From Trileptium ribeirensis (Eukaryota > Nematoda > Enoplea > Enoplida > Thoracostomopsidae), in assembly GCA_030248225.1 (NCBI GenBank), contig JASANE010011638.1, forward strand, positions 1 through 64,000: DNA of 64,000 nt, read 5' to 3'. Shown here one piece after another: positions 11,833 to 25,433 of the stretch. The notes under the pieces are model-generated. The model worked only from the letters and a program-made list of their open reading frames with translations. It was not told the DNA's origin and did no database searches. The position numbers were made by a program, and so were the translations under genes. The stretch's first letter is position 1. Each line of letters starts with the position of its first letter.

Positions 11833-13588
11833 TACTGTCACGGACGGAAATAAAGCGCACAAAAACGCAACAACGTTCGTTTATACCCAAACGTTACATC
11901 GTCTGTTTGCGTTCTCGTTCGTGCATAAACGAACACAAAAATCGTTCTAATGATAAATTTACGTTTATCCTACGCAAAAAAATTACGTTCGTTTGTGTTC
12001 ATAAACGAGCGCAAAAATTGTTCTAATACGACTTGTAACCCTATCGAGATTGCAGAACGTAAAGAAGTTTAGGTACACATACGTCTTTTGCGTGCACAGC
12101 CAATCAGCTCTCGATAGCATATGTCGATGTCTTATATGTGGATATCACACAATACAACACCGGCAATATGTTTTCCATGCCCAAAAACCCCCAGTGCAAG
12201 CTATCAGTCTCCTAAGACGTCACAATAGAATCGGGAATTTTGTGTCGATGAACCATCGGTGCACCATGCCTTCGTACACACGGAACCACTGGTCGCAGAG
12301 CAAAATCAACACCGATAATGAGTTTCCCATGCCCGAAACCCCCAAAATAAAAGTTTTCAGCCGTCAGCATGTCAGAACAAATTTTTGAATTTTGGGTGGA
12401 GGAATCACGAGGGTGCCATACCTCAAACCCCATAAACCTGAGCCTTAATCGAAAAACAAAAAAGGCATCGGCATTTGTCATTTCACTACGAAATAAAACC
12501 AACCAGAGAAAAAAATCGAAAGTTAAGATAAAAATAACCTTGTTTCCGTGAAGGATACTATAATGAGGTAAAAACCTTTAATTTTGCTCTCTGACCTCGA
12601 ACTTTGGGGGCGCTATACTCCCCTACCCATGGAACCATGGGTCACAGAGCAAAACCAACACCGGCAATGAGTTTCCCATGCCCGAAAACCCCCTAGTAAA
12701 ACTTTTTTTCAGCCGCCCAGGCCGTCAGAATAAATTTCCAAATTTTGGGTCGGGGAACCATTTGGGCACCATAACTCTAGAACAGGAGCCTTAATCGAAA
12801 ACCAAAAAAGAGGCATCGGCGTTTATCATTTTAGTATGAAATAAAACAGACCAGAGAAAAAAAATTCGAAAGTTAAAATAAAAATAATTTTGGTTCTGTG
12901 AAGGGTACTAAAATGGGGTGACAAAACCCTCATTTTCACCTCTGATCCAGAACCATATAGCGTCATACCTCCGTAACCATAGGTCACAGCGCAAAACCAG
13001 CCCCGACAATGACTTTCGCATGCCCGATAATCCCCAGGCGAAACTTATCAGCCACCCAAGACGTCAGAATAAATTTTGGGTCGAAGAACCATTGAGGCGC
13101 CACACTCCCGTACTTCAAACCCTATAAATCCATAACCGGAGTTTTAATCGAAAAACAAAAAAGAGGCATCGGAATTCATCAATTTACTATGAAATAAAAC
13201 CAACCACAAAAAAATTCGAAAGTTAAGATAAAAATAACATTGTTTCCGTGAAGGGTACTAAAACGGGGCAAAAACCTACATTTTGACCACTGACCCCGGA
13301 ACCAGATCCCAAATCAAAAAGACCCGTTAAAGTTCACGGTAAATGGATTATGCCGTTTCGAATGAGCCCAAGTTCATGAAAATCGGTTACGTTGTTCCTG
13401 AGTTATGGCTGATCACACACAGACAGAGTTTAAAAAATTTCGCTCCTGCTACACACAATCTCCACTACGTTCTGATAAATTTACGTTTACGTTCATTTGT
13501 AAGGGTGCGTTCTAACGTTCGTTTGAGTTTACGTTCGTTCCGGTTTCGCGTTCGATTTTTTATGCACTTATTTTTGTCTATGACTGTA
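11833..13588. mobile_element. Non-autonomous inverted-repeat element carrying a 346-bp tandem array
   Basis: The ends are imperfect inverted repeats about 35 bp long. The left tip reads TACTGTCACGGACGGAAATA (11833 on) and the right tip, read on the other strand from 13588, reads TACAGTCATAGACAAAAATA. TA at both edges fits a Tc1/mariner-type target duplication. Just inside are ACGTTCG-rich subterminal repeats (11860-12030 and 13470-13560). The centre (about 12160-13330) is a tandem array. No transposase frame is visible. A related right-end-like stretch occurs at 52110-52220. Confidence 0.65.
12160..13330. repeat. Tandem array, ~346-bp unit (about 3.3 copies)
   Basis: Recurrent landmarks such as GAGTTTCCCATGCCCGAAA occur near 12322, 12668 and (mutated) 13010, about 346 bp apart, each followed by AATTTTGGGT, then AAAAACAAAAAAGAGGCATC, then GAAAGTTAAGATAAAAATAA. 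Several short antisense and sense open frames here are only by-products of the repeat. The same unit recurs in the same orientation at about 60880-61640. Confidence 0.85.
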
Positions 13589-14429
13589 CTGCCCTGCCAA
13601 GGCAAAGCGCCAGATGTGATTGTAGTGAAATTTATAAGTTGGATCCAATTAGACCAAAAATTCACGCTGCGTTTAATGGTGCGCTCCGTTTCGCCGTATC
13701 TTCAGTAGAACAAGAGTTATGACATCAGTAAAAAGACAGAATGCCGGATATGTTCACTTTAATAGAACTGAAACATAGGTAAAACGCCGGATATGCATTG
13801 TTAGCATATGCAGCGTGAAAATTTACACAGTAAAACACATCAGGATTTTTGACTGTGTGTTGGTAATGCTGATTACGTTAAAACCTCAACAAGCATATAA
13901 ACGAACCATGGAAATGCCTTGTAAATGCACTATGTTACCGTACATATCCGACGACTTGTATCGGGCTGAGCTGGGCCTGATGAAATTCATTCAGAGTACA
14001 AAGCAATGATTTTCCTGCTGGTCATAGTCCGTTATTGTTTTAGAATCGCGAATTACCGATCGTCATTTCAAAACAACACACGCTACCCAACATCTGCACC
14101 GACATGCTTTACTTCAATTATATTCTACTTGAACCTTTGCAGAAACATTTTTGAACGGATTGAAACAAAATTCTGAAATTCTAAAAAAGACCATCCAAGC
14201 TTATTACAAGAATTAATCACCCAATGCATTCGGCATCCGCCACTGGGTTAAAACGTACTGTCTGTTTCCGAAAATTTTCAAACTATAACAGTGTTTCATC
14301 CGTTCGTCTTTGTTTTTGTAAAGGTACATTAGTACTCGCAACCGATAGTGAAGCGAGGCTAGCGTGGCTACATCTATATGCGGTCATTTTGTGTACAATC
14401 ACCTGTAACAGGTTTTGTTTTATGCATAT

Positions 14430-15640
14430 ATACATATGCCACCCTAAAACCACTGGAACCCTAACCCGTTGAAAACACTAAAATCCCTTCGACTCTAAAC
14501 TCATCGCAAATAATGGAGAACGGATGTAATATTCGTACTGGTCTCTAAATAACAAAACCATCATATTAAGCGTGTTAAAAATGTGTATAATATACCGTTC
14601 CTGATACCCTCAATAGATAACCAAACTGCTGAAGACATAATTCTGGAAATGTGCTCACTGACCTTAAATCAATTGGAAAATTCTGCAAAGGAATATAATA
14701 TTTGCGCTAGTCTCTAGATAACCAAAACAATTGCTTTCAGCATGCCGAAAAACAATAAACATTCTTGATGCTTTGTAAACAATACATAACCAAACTACTG
14801 AATATTCTCCGGAAACCATGTTCATTGACCCTAAACCCATTGATAACCTCTGGTGCCACACTCTATCAAACCATTGCACTCGGCCTACTGAAAAAAACCT
14901 ATATAAGCCATTCTTGAATAATCAACCAATGGAAACAGATTATATTCTAAAAATCGGGGTCATTGACCCAAAACCCATCGAGAATCACCGAAAAGCATGA
15001 AATATTCGTGCTGGGTTTTCGATAATAATATCATATACAATTAGATCATTATTGATGCCCTACATTCAATATTAAATCGAATAAATGAAAATAGACCACA
15101 TTTTAGAAATCAGGTTCGGCGACCCGTTTTTCCAAATGTAGACTGCTATAATACAAGTCTAGATAACAAAACATTGCTATTCAAGGTGCGTTACTAGTAG
15201 ATACTCGTTGAACAGGAAAAACACGGAATAGGCAGAAATTTTAACGATCGATATTTCTGGCAAAGGGTCGACGAACCATATTCGTAACCACACTAGCCCA
15301 ACGAAAAGTGTCCTTCAGCAAAGTTGTAGATCTCGATGAGTTGATTGTGATCTAAATATTTCGATGCAAAACTGTGATATGGTCTACGAAACCGGTACCC
15401 GGATAGCAGATTCGGCAAAGAACCCTTTAAAAAGATTTTGGCCATTTTAAGCTGAAAGATGGCGCCACAGCTCTAAGCGTTCAACAAAAAGACGCATCAT
15501 TATCGTCATAGAAAAAGCTGTCGAAACTCATCCGTCCGAAAAAGAGTTATGGGTGAAACCGAAATGCAAAATGGTTTTACAATCTTTGCCCCCAGCAGTG
15601 GAAACTCTGTTCGTTTCGCATGCTCCGTTTCACTAACAAT
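14430..15640. repeat. Dispersed repeat with ~170-bp tandem subunits, copy 1
   Basis: Subunits contain a landmark like CTCTAGATAACCAAAAC followed by ATTCAGC, seen near 14545, 14715 and in shorter form near 15015. Beyond them is a non-tandem tail containing GGCAAAGGGTCGACGAACCA (15258 on) and AAAGTTGTAGAT (15329 on). The same order and orientation occur at 54110-55110, so this is one repeat family with an internal tandem head and a unique tail. Confidence 0.75.
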
Positions 15641-17552
15641 GTTTGGTTTTATTCAATGATTTATAACCATCATTACAATGGAAAACGTTAGAATTCTGAC
15701 CGAAATTGTTGTAAGTAGCACTTTCGCGTTCACCCACATATTAATGTATTTTAAGTGACAGCATTCCTTCACAAAACACATGCATTAAGGTAATCCACTA
15801 TATATACAAATTGCAATGTAGGCGGCGAAAGGTTTTACTAAATTCCACGTAGCTTAAGCTTGTCTGCGAGGTTTTTAGAAATCCTGACCATATTCATAGT
15901 CGTTGGCAATGTAATCCAAACTATAACGAATGACTGAAGATAAAACAGTGGTTTGAAATATTTTTCGACAATATAACAAACTGAGCTGCGGTAAAAATGA
16001 CGGCGAATCAGAAAAGATATTGATAATAGTGAACTGCGGTTTCGGGTTGCAAAATGGCATTACGCCCACAAAACCTTTTTATAGAAAAAATGAATTTTGT
16101 ACATATATAATTACTACGTTCTTCGAATCATTACTTTATTCTAAAAGAAACGCGGTAAACTGATTTAGGTATGGCTCATTCTCTGAATCTTGTACACTGC
16201 CCGTGCCAATACACTGGAGGGCTCCAGCCGTTCAATGTAATGTAATAAATAAAATGTAGCCTGTGCCACAAATGACCATTGTTCGCCACTCTTATTTGAT
16301 AAGAGTGTTGTGCCGGTGAGTAGAATATTAATTTGAACTTTAGAAGTACATATTAACAATATATAACATTGTGTTCGATTGCTGTTGGGTAGTAGTTGTT
16401 CAAAACGCATAATGTATAATACAAATTCATCTTTGAAAATTTAGTGACTATAGGAAAATAAGCATAATGTTTGACCCTGGAGCATACCTAAGCCGCAGCA
16501 ACTTATTATGGTGGTTTCTCCGATTTTCTTTATTTAAAAAAGTTTTCTAATGTTTAACAAGGTTCCCTGGTCACTTAGACAAATTCGCGAGACTATTTCA
16601 TATGGCAGTACTAAACTTGGAAGCTCACTCTAAACACAGCCAAGAAAATCGAGCTACATACTATCACTGTCACTTAGAAACATCAAGAAGCAAGTACCGT
16701 ACCTGCAGCTCTTAAAAACTGTATTATGCGTTCCTATTTAAGCATGCACCAGTTCAACAGTTAGGCTATCAAAGCACTATTCAGGACTTTGTAATTGGCT
16801 ATCAGTATAACAACCTACGCAAACATAATTACATATTATAAACGGCATATCATCAAGTCGTGCTAAGATTTGTTTTGAAGAAAACTCAAATATTGCAAAA
16901 TATGACTACCGGACCATGAAACTGCAGTGTCTAACCACAAAATCATTCACATTTGCCTATCAAATTTAGCCTATGCACTTTCGCAGCAACCACAGAACAA
17001 ACCAATTTATAAAGGTGTGCTCTGTGTAGTCACTCTCACCCAAAAAATTACCTGATACCCACTTAATATATTCCACGATTCTCCTGAGGTAGTTGTTAAA
17101 TCCTAGTTTCCACGATTTCTGGTATGTGAGAGCCCCCTGATGAACAAAATAATTTTTGGTACCACAAGAGGAATACATCTGTTGCCAAATTGCTAAATAC
17201 AAGGGATGACATATATTTGACTAGTTTTAAATTACCATATTGTTAATGTCATTTACTGTCGCGTATTGATATATTGCAATATCTTAAGTTCGATCAGAAT
17301 TTCATAATCTGAACGTTATCACCGCAAATGACGCATACACAAACGAATATAGAGCTGCACTCGTCAGTAATAATGTTGGTGAACGAAATGATCGCTCGTT
17401 ATTTCAAAAGTATTTCGTAAGAATTGTTTAACAGCGAACTATACTCCATGTTGATGAGCACTGTACGTTCTGAAAGACACTTATACATAGACAGAAAAAT
17501 AATCAAAATAAACAGTACAGTGTGGAGTATACAAAAATTACGTTTCACTTAC

Positions 17553-17675
17553 TTTTAGGTTTTCAATGATATTTTGCTTAAGCTTCAGAAGCTTGTTCAA
17601 TTTAACGATAATAAATAGAAACTTCGTTGGAAAATTGCCAAGCTGATCGCCGTCATCAAGCACACCTTCGGGATC
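17553..17675 (-). CDS. lin-9: lin-9 homologue, 41-codon internal exon
   Basis: Acceptor ACTATACAG (ends 17676) and donor AAAA|GTAAGT (17552 down) enclose exactly 123 nt, phase 0 at both ends. The product runs DPEGVLDDGDQLGNFP followed by TKFLFIIVKLNKLLKLKQ and ends NIIENLK. This matches the LIN-9 segment with GGFPVEFL and the KILMIKKEHI-type helix directly before the EMNTEAEKL segment, which here starts the next exon. Perfect phase agreement with the last exon and strong family resemblance make this a secure exon. Confidence 0.9.
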
Positions 17676-18667
17676 CTGTATAGTTTTATAATAAGTCATA
17701 ATAAATTTATACGTATATTATGTTAGCAAGTATTGCATGGTTCAGGTTCCAATTTATCATTTTCTGCCATTCGATATTTTAAGCTGTCTACAACACTAAG
17801 TGCGCCACGGATTTGACAGACTGTTGTTGTTATGACAGGTCCGTTGACTTAACAAGAAAACAAATTGTTCACACAACAGCACTTTAAATCGCCATAGAAA
17901 CAATCACATTACTAATATGAGCCTGAAACTAATCATTTGAATAACAATATTACCCTGGCGATTACCATACCGTTAGTAGCGTACGTGTGTTATTATACAT
18001 CCACACCAAATTAAAAAATAGCGAATAGCTTCCTTTTCTCGTGGAAGTCCATAAGTAAACACTAGAATTAGCTAAAATCCAAAGATATTACATTGTTTTA
18101 CACAATGTGCTCGACGATGTCGGTAGTAAACTCAAGGCGATGAAAAATTAATCGCATCTGATTTGGAAACGAGCGAAAAACCAACGGTAGTGGAAAAACA
18201 ACTGCTGAGCCAAACAGAAAGTAACCAAATCTCATTTCTTATCAGAAATATTACAAAGTATTAAAAAAATTTTTTGTAATTGGCATAAATATAGCAAGAA
18301 AATATATTTCAAATTTGATCTTTTAACAAAATATAACCATTATACCGGTCTTTCTACATCATGATGATTAACAGATCTCGATTACTAACAGTATCAAGCG
18401 GAGTAGGTTACTTGTCGCACCGCTGAATGTGAAATTTACGTTTTTAGATTAATCTTTTCATGTGTGTAGTAGATTGCGAATACTTTCGGTGACTAAAGTT
18501 AGAATGTTACAGTGCGATTAGGCGAAGGAAAAAGCATCTGCCAGCACGTACCGATAAAATACGGCAGGATTGAGAACCTGATCTTTCTTAAGTAACACCT
18601 AACTTTAGCAATACAATGAACCATGTCCTCTCAAAGATATGCTATTGTTTGCACTTTGACTGATTAC

Positions 18668-18942
18668 GCTTGTTACTGAGTTGTCTTTACGAACCTCGAA
18701 CACCGGATTTAAATCAGGATCACTGGAAATCAGTTCAGAAGTAGTAATACGAGATGTTTCCTTCTCAATCACTGCAGTGTAGTCCCCTGTCACAGGAAGC
18801 CTCGATTCAGCGTCACGCAGCTGTTTATTGACAGTACTTGTATTAGATGACAATACTGACGAACTTGTGGCCACTTTCAATTCTTTGTTGGGGGCAATGC
18901 GATAGCGAAGATAATTGGCGACTGATTTATTAGCTTCTGATC
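18668..18942 (-). CDS. lin-9: lin-9 homologue, poorly conserved linker exon
   Basis: An open frame starts after the acceptor TGTTTTGTAG (exon from 18942) and contains SEANKSVANYLRYRIAPNKE and a Ser/Thr-rich middle, then SSDPDLNPVFEVRKDNSV. I place the donor at 18667 (AGC|GTAATC), which leaves phase 0, as required by the next exon; TCA|GTAACA nine bases upstream is an alternative. The open frame itself runs on to a TAA at 18605, so a shorter isoform ending here is possible. Position and order fit the variable region of LIN-9 between the Tudor-like part and the GGFPVEFL segment. The start phase (one base needed from the previous exon) does not match the 55604-55792 exon, so an exon is missing in between. 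Confidence 0.65.
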
Positions 18943-19216
18943 CTACAAAACAATGCATCCGATAAAAAGTACTAGTACGGATAAAAGTTTAACCAAACGC
19001 GCACGAAAAATAATTCTATTTTGCAAAATATATAGAAAATTTAATTTGTATAATTCGGAGAACAATGAAACAAAATATTGCAACCTTGAATTAAAAATAC
19101 AGTGTTTGTAAGTAACCAGTAATTTACAGCGGTCTTGGAGATGAAATTCATTCTACATTCCAAGTATTTAATTTAGGTTCACTAAAATGTTCAGTGTCGC
19201 TTCGTCAGTTAGTAGC

Positions 19217-19368
19217 TACAGTACTCACCAAAAATGACTGTCGCTTACTCGCCACTCGCTCGAAAGAAATTTTTGTTCTAAAAATAAAATTTATTAACTT
19301 AAATAGTTTCGAAATCTTGAGAGAGCCACTGGCTTGAAAGGCGGCGGTGCTTTCTAAGGCGCACTGTA
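19217..19368. mobile_element. TA-flanked MITE, copy A
   Basis: Starts TACAGTACTCACC at 19217 and ends GCGCACTGTA at 19368. The interior GACTGTCGCTTACTCG...AAAATAAAATTTATT resembles the two other copies (51454-51603 and 57482-57621). The TA edges and CAGT-type tips suggest Tc1/mariner mobilisation. The right tip is the most diverged of the three copies. Confidence 0.6.
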
Positions 19369-19540
19369 GTTTAAAGATTGCCGTTTATCCTTGCCTTTTA
19401 CTTCGTATTAAAACATTTCTGTATAATATATTTCGCTAGCTCTAGGCCCAATTGAAATAATATTTTTCTGATATATTTGTAATAAATTTTTATACTGAAA
19501 TCAACAGAGAACCAAAGCTAGAAAAGAGGAAATGCTGTTA

Positions 19541-19544
19541 CTTA
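19541..19544. other. Target-site duplication CTTA, left copy
   Basis: CTTA directly precedes the first base of the 5' LTR and is repeated directly after the 3' LTR at 49984-49987. If the LTR ended one base earlier the duplication would be ACTTA, 5 bp. Confidence 0.85.
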
Positions 19545-22500
19545 TGTAACAGATCCATTCTGGATCGTTACAAGATAGATTAATCCTAGCTACATGATAA
19601 TGGACAACATTTATGAATTTGAGTTACAAATGTTCCCTTTAACTGAATCCCCAGCGACAACGGCTGCAGGAACGCGAAAAAAATTGGCGGTGACGGAAAC
19701 CCGTCACGACCGTCCTCACAAGTGAGGACCACAAAAAATATTGGCTGTCGCCTTATAGCGAACAGCAGATAAGTAACGTTGCCGAAAAATATAAGTACAA
19801 ATATAAAATATCAAAATTAACAGTGTTCAATGTTATTATGGACACTGGAGATTTATCCACATAAAACTTGTTTTAAAATGTAAATTTCGAATACTCAGGC
19901 TTGAGGGTCTTTGCAGCTCCGGCCCATAACTCCGGAACCGTTGAGAAATCGCGAATAAAGAACTTAATAATTTCGATGCAGAATTCTTCGCTCTTTACAA
20001 TGAGACCAGTCTCGTGGATATCGGATCAGGATGCATGGACTTATTAGGAACTAACTAAATATACCCCTGAAAATTGAGTAGAAATAATAAGTATATATCA
20101 TTAGGCATTTTAACGAATAATCGACACACAAGCATACAAATGGCGTAGTTGGAATCCTTAGACCGGAGACTTTTATTTGAGCCCGAAACGGGACTGCTGT
20201 GCCCACTTTCGAGTACCGTTTCCCTTGAAAATTGAGGAAATTACTCCCCGATAGGCGTGTAACCCATCACTGGATTCCTCTCACTACATCCGGCACAAAA
20301 ATGTGCCCCTCACCCTACAAAAAGGCAACCCGAACTCGCGGGAGCTGCATAAAACACTTTAATTATTTATGAAATTTACGACGGGCTAGCCCGAGAGCCC
20401 ACTTCCCCATTTTTCGTCCTAGAATGAACCTGTTACATATCAAAATGCTCAGCTGGAGGAATTGAGCCCGAATCCGAGACTCGTTTGGCACTTTGGCCAT
20501 AACTGAGGGAATGGGACCCTCTTTTACGTCCTTTGCCCCTTGTTTGTTTACTTAGCCGCGTCTATTTTCTGTGGGCGCTGGTCCCATGTTGATATATGTT
20601 TATACGAAATAGATACAAATATTTTATACTAAGCTAAAAGTTTGATATTGATTATATATTAAATTTACTCGATGTATGTGGACGTCCAGCGTTTGTGTTT
20701 ATTATTTGAGAGTGAGTGAGAGTATTTGAGTTTGATAACTTGAATTATAACGTAATACAAATTATATGGAAAGTATAGGGGTTTACATACCTATAAAATA
20801 ACGGTCAACTTGGGCGACAAGAATAAACTAAAGAACACGCTATGGATTCCACAGGGAATCCATATTGTTATATCGATTGAGCAAATAAGAAGTTTATATA
20901 GAGTTTGACATCAAACTGGTCCAAATTTACTAACTTTTGGGTTTAATTTTAGGTCCAAAAGTAGGGCACATCGACCAAAAGTGCTGACGAAGCACTTTTA
21001 ATAAAATTTTAATGACCCCATAAATCAGTTTAATTGCCTAAAAGTGAGCTATTTAAGCGGTGTCGATCAAACTTTCAAGCTTCAGTCTGACTTCGGCAGC
21101 GCAGAGTTCGGTCGGCTTGTAGACAGGCTCTGCTGCTCTTCAGCGTTACTTATGGTTCTTACTTAGTAGTTTAACATTTTCTTTTGACTTTATTGCTTTC
21201 GCGAATGGATGATGAGCGATGGACGTCGAACGATCGGATCCGAGTATGCAAGTGTGGGCAGGGAGGCATAGTTTAATAACTGAGCGTTACTGATGTTAGA
21301 TAGGATGAGCCCGGAGTTTAGTTAACGTCTGATAGAACTGAAAATGAAGTTGATTAGCCACAATGTTGAGCCTTTAACGACTCTGTCCGTGCTTTTGTTT
21401 AGATGATAGCCTTGCCCGTTCTAGCTCGTCCCGCAGATCAATAGCCGCTCAAAAGATTCATTTCAATAGTCGCAGTCATACTGAACCTCTCTCGGTCATG
21501 GAATTAAACCACAAATAAACGCGACACTTGCGCATAGACTTGTTTTACACAGATCCCTGAATCGAGTTAGGATTCGAAATTAATTCTTCTAGGACAAAAT
21601 TCCTTCCGGGAATTTCGGCGAAATAATATTACGATGTTGCTAACAACCCGCGCTTTTGAATCAAACCCTCTGCGTAATCGATCTTCAATAGAGTTCATCA
21701 ATTCGTTAGCTTGAAAGTGAGATAGCTCATTCTGACTAAAACTTTGACATAACTTTAAAATTACTCTTGGAATTTTATTGAAACTTTACCAGTTTCTTCG
21801 TAGGAATGTGCACTGCCGAACACAATTCCAAAATTTAGCAATATCTTGTCGGAATCATAAACTCGACGACCCTAAACAAGCTTGCCCCCACCCTGAAATT
21901 AAATTTAGGATATTTTGAAATTACCTCCAGGAATTTCGTTCGAGCTTCAGGTCGAACGAATTCAACCGGATTCGTTTGCCCGGCGACCCGAAATGGGTCC
22001 ACCCCTACCTAAAACTTCAATAGTTAATAACTCAAAATTCCTATTTTGATGATTTTACTGTACAAATAGAGGCGCGTTAGGCCTTCTATTTGCACCATTG
22101 ATCCCGGCAAAGTCGTGGCCCGTTCAAAAATTAAGAAAAATATGGACCCGAGCAGCGCAAAAGCCGCTCATGGTCTACACAAATTTCATAGATTTCTTTT
22201 CTCCACAGATACTTTCGTAGTTAGGTTTCGGTTTAGCTTTACCACATATTTTCATCAGTATATTTCAGTTATATATTCCTTTCCTTTGTGTGTTAGCTTT
22301 CATCAATGCAGCACGAACGCTGTCGGAGTCGCGAAACTCCGATACGCTGTCGCTGCGATCGAAATATCAACTTTCCTAGCGTTGATATTTCTCGTTACAA
22401 ATGGCACCAATTTTGTGTATAAAATTTAGCGATATCGTGTCTATCGGGTCCCAGCCCAACGGACCAGTTTTTGAAAGGATCGTAAATCGAAAATTTAGGT

Positions 22501-25433
22501 CGAACCCAGCCTCCATGCCAAATTTCACGGAGAAAGGCTTTAATATTATCGAGAAATTCTAAATTTATAGGTTTGCCCCGTCATTTTAATGGACTGGGCT
22601 AAGAGCCTCGGTTGGAATCGAGACAACCGAGTAATGTAAGGGTATAAACCGAGTTGAATTTGATAGGAAAACTTGTTACTGTTATAGCGATCACCGGATC
22701 CGACGTTCACGGATCCGCCTCCATAAGTAGGAGCCGTCGGAAAACCTGGATAAATTTAATAGCAGACAGAGCTTTTTCCGAGAGCCTTTTTTTTGTCGAA
22801 CGTACGAAAGCTTAAGTATCTTTAGGGTAATGCCGATGACCCATAAGGCATCGCCACTCATAGGTTTAATCTCAAATAGCTTTTTGTCTGGTTGGATATA
22901 ATTTTAACCCATGCCCCCATGCCCTGAACTCGAGGTAACATCATACAAATCAGTTTAAAGCTATACCATTTACTTAGAGTAACTTTATGGAGATAACTGA
23001 TTTATAAAATAACCGTATTGGGACGCAAACTAAGCGTTTTAACCCGATTGAGCTCGTGAAAATTAGGGATAGCCCCAGAGCGGGTCATTGTTTCGGCAGT
23101 GGTCCACTCGTAAGCTCAACCGTAGCGTGCCTCATTTTCGAGTGAAGATTCATTGAGTATCTAACTTTTGCCGACCTATGTAAAGCGTTTCCGCACCAAG
23201 CCGTCAATTGTCGCGACCGTGCGAAGACCCTCCTTTGCGAAGTTGGACAGTCCATTTGTACATAGTACACTTGTGAATACTTAGACCCGCACCCATCTTT
23301 GGAATCGATAGAGCATCTCCATAGGTCGAATTATTAAAGCACGAATTACGTTTCTGCATTCATATCAGAATACACCACAAACAAACGATCAAAAGCCGAG
23401 GCAACACCTCCGATCCTTCCGTTAGTGCAATAAGACGACTAATCGCTTGAGAACTTTGGAATGAAACACCTATAATCGTAAACGAACCGACGACCCCCAG
23501 CAAATCTGCTTTATGACTTCGAGCACTCCCAAACCATTGCTCACGAGTTTATTGCCGAGGATTTTTCCTTATCAGTCAACATTTTAAGGCAGTTCTGTAA
23601 GAATTTAGGTTATTGTCCCGTAGAACTGAGCGCGAACGAAGGTTCCTTGTGAGCTCTGATTGAAACTCAAAATTGACAATTTAGTACTTTTCCCTGGATC
23701 CGGCTCGATCGAAATGTGTAGATTTAGACAAAAGCCTTCAGCTAAAACAAAATATTAATTTCCCCATGTTTAATATTTACTACGTGGCGTGCAAAATTTA
23801 GCCAGTTTTTTCGTTGTAGGAATTGTGCCAGGAAAACCCTGAAAATTTAGAAAATTCGGTCCCAGCTTCATTCTACAGGGACCTATAAGCCACTTAGAGA
23901 ATATTTGACCCTGCCCATTTTGAACCTATTCTGGCTCACGAGTGTAGATAATAAAGTGACAGCTTGTCCAATGTTTTTAGGTCACAAATCAGTATAAATG
24001 TAAGGATGAAAACAGACAATTTTAGTTATTATTTCAAGGATAATTTTATAGGAACCTGGAGATACGATTAATTTGTTATACTCCACATTAGGAAAACTGT
24101 TGTACCCGCGGTTATAGTTCAGTCATATGTATGCGAGGTTGAGAAAGAAAACGTTACGTCGTCATACCAATATTAGGAGTCGTACCCGTCGTAAACTCAC
24201 AAACTTGCACCTATGTCAATGTATATTCTTGCTTATGTTGTATCCTTGTCGATTGGTCAATGATACCCTTGCTGATGTGTAATAACCTGTTGTAATATAT
24301 CTTTGTTCGTTGTTTTACCGTATGAATGTTCGCGTATCGTGTCCCATAGCCGTTGATTAGGATGAGCAAAATCGGACCCGAAATCACTCTGTGTACGCGT
24401 AGTCCTGCGCCGGATAATTTTTACCCTCTGTTTTGCCGGCTTTAGCCTACCTGAACCTATTGTTTAACCAGAGTACCCTAGTAGTAGTACCGAGCGGGTA
24501 GTTACTCGAATGGCGCCACGATAATAATAGTATCGTGCTGTTTTCCTTCCCGTATTCGAGTAAGGTAAGCGCAGCTGTCGTTATGAAGGCATAGTTCATG
24601 CTGTAATTCGATTCAGCTGTGAGTGTCCCATGAAAAAGCCGATGACTCCGACATGTCTAATTGTTATCCCTCCGATTCCGATTCCCTAACCATTCTAGCG
24701 TACCGCACTGTTGTTGTATCGATTGTATTATCCCATACGATACATATACTTGTATACGATTCTGGCTTATCAATAAATACTAAATCAAATCCCATGGTGT
24801 CCGTGCGTTTTACTTACCATAGTAGCGATACGCGCTGAAGGGGTTTGAAATCCGTCACCCCAATCGACGACCCACGTTCAGGTTTGACGGTTTCACACAC
24901 CGAAGAAGCAAGCTTTAGCCTGACTCGCCGATACCTATATGAGTTAAAGAGTGATTACGACTCGTGCGACCTGGAAGGAAATTTACCCGAAAACAAACTT
25001 TCGTTGAACGTCTCAAAATAAGAAACCACGTTCCGACGTTAAATGTATAGGGATTTGCGGGGGCCACTGGCAAAATAACTAATCATTCAGGAAATTAGAG
25101 AACGAATTGGAAAACTTTACACACTTCCAGGTGGAACGGTGATAGGGAATAGTGGTATGGTCTCTTTGGCCTGTGAGCAGGTGACGGAGCCAACCTCCCG
25201 AGGAATCTCAAAGGTAGTACCGCTTAGGCTACGTGCGCAACCCGTCCGGCAGGATCAGAACACATCCTGTGAAGCGTTCCTGCGGCTTACTAAGTACGCT
25301 CCGTAATCTCTTGGGACCGACCCGGAAAAAGAAAAAATTTGAACCCATTAGGTCCGCCCTCAACGTTATGATAACCTGGGTAGTATGGGCATTACGTTTT
25401 GGAAGTGCGTAATGCAGCAGCGTCACGGTTACA
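19545..25433 (+). repeat. 5' LTR, ~5.9 kb
   Basis: Begins TGTAACAGATCC and ends GGTTACA. It aligns along its length to 43797-49983. It contains a ~968-bp segment (24216-25183) absent from the 3' LTR and a ~480-bp stretch (about 21236-21715) also missing there. I see no long conserved coding frame; the open frame at 22115-22429 is not supported by the other copy. It must carry the element's promoter and poly(A) signals, but I cannot place them by eye. Confidence 0.88.

Larger units (their letters stand above)
11755..17552 (-). other. lin-9: lin-9 intron, 5.8 kb, repeat-rich
   Basis: Bounded by donor GTAAGT at 17552-17547 and acceptor AG at 11756-11755 (minus strand). It holds a ~1.76-kb inverted-repeat element (11833-13588) and a ~170-bp repeat family (14430-15640). 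From 15640 to 17550 I see nothing assignable. Confidence 0.85.

Noticed and set aside
12212..12502. Sense and antisense frames in the 346-bp arrays (also at 60831-61496)
   Set aside because: They follow the repeat period and show no domain; by-products of a non-coding tandem repeat.
15875..16069. Minus-strand frame with NDYEYGQDF, considered as the missing lin-9 exon
   Set aside because: It lies downstream of the 17553-17675 exon, so the order is wrong, and similarity is limited to three residues.
22115..22429. 104-codon open frame inside the 5' LTR
   Set aside because: The matching part of the 3' LTR (about 47455-47765) differs by indels and no domain is recognised; treated as chance.
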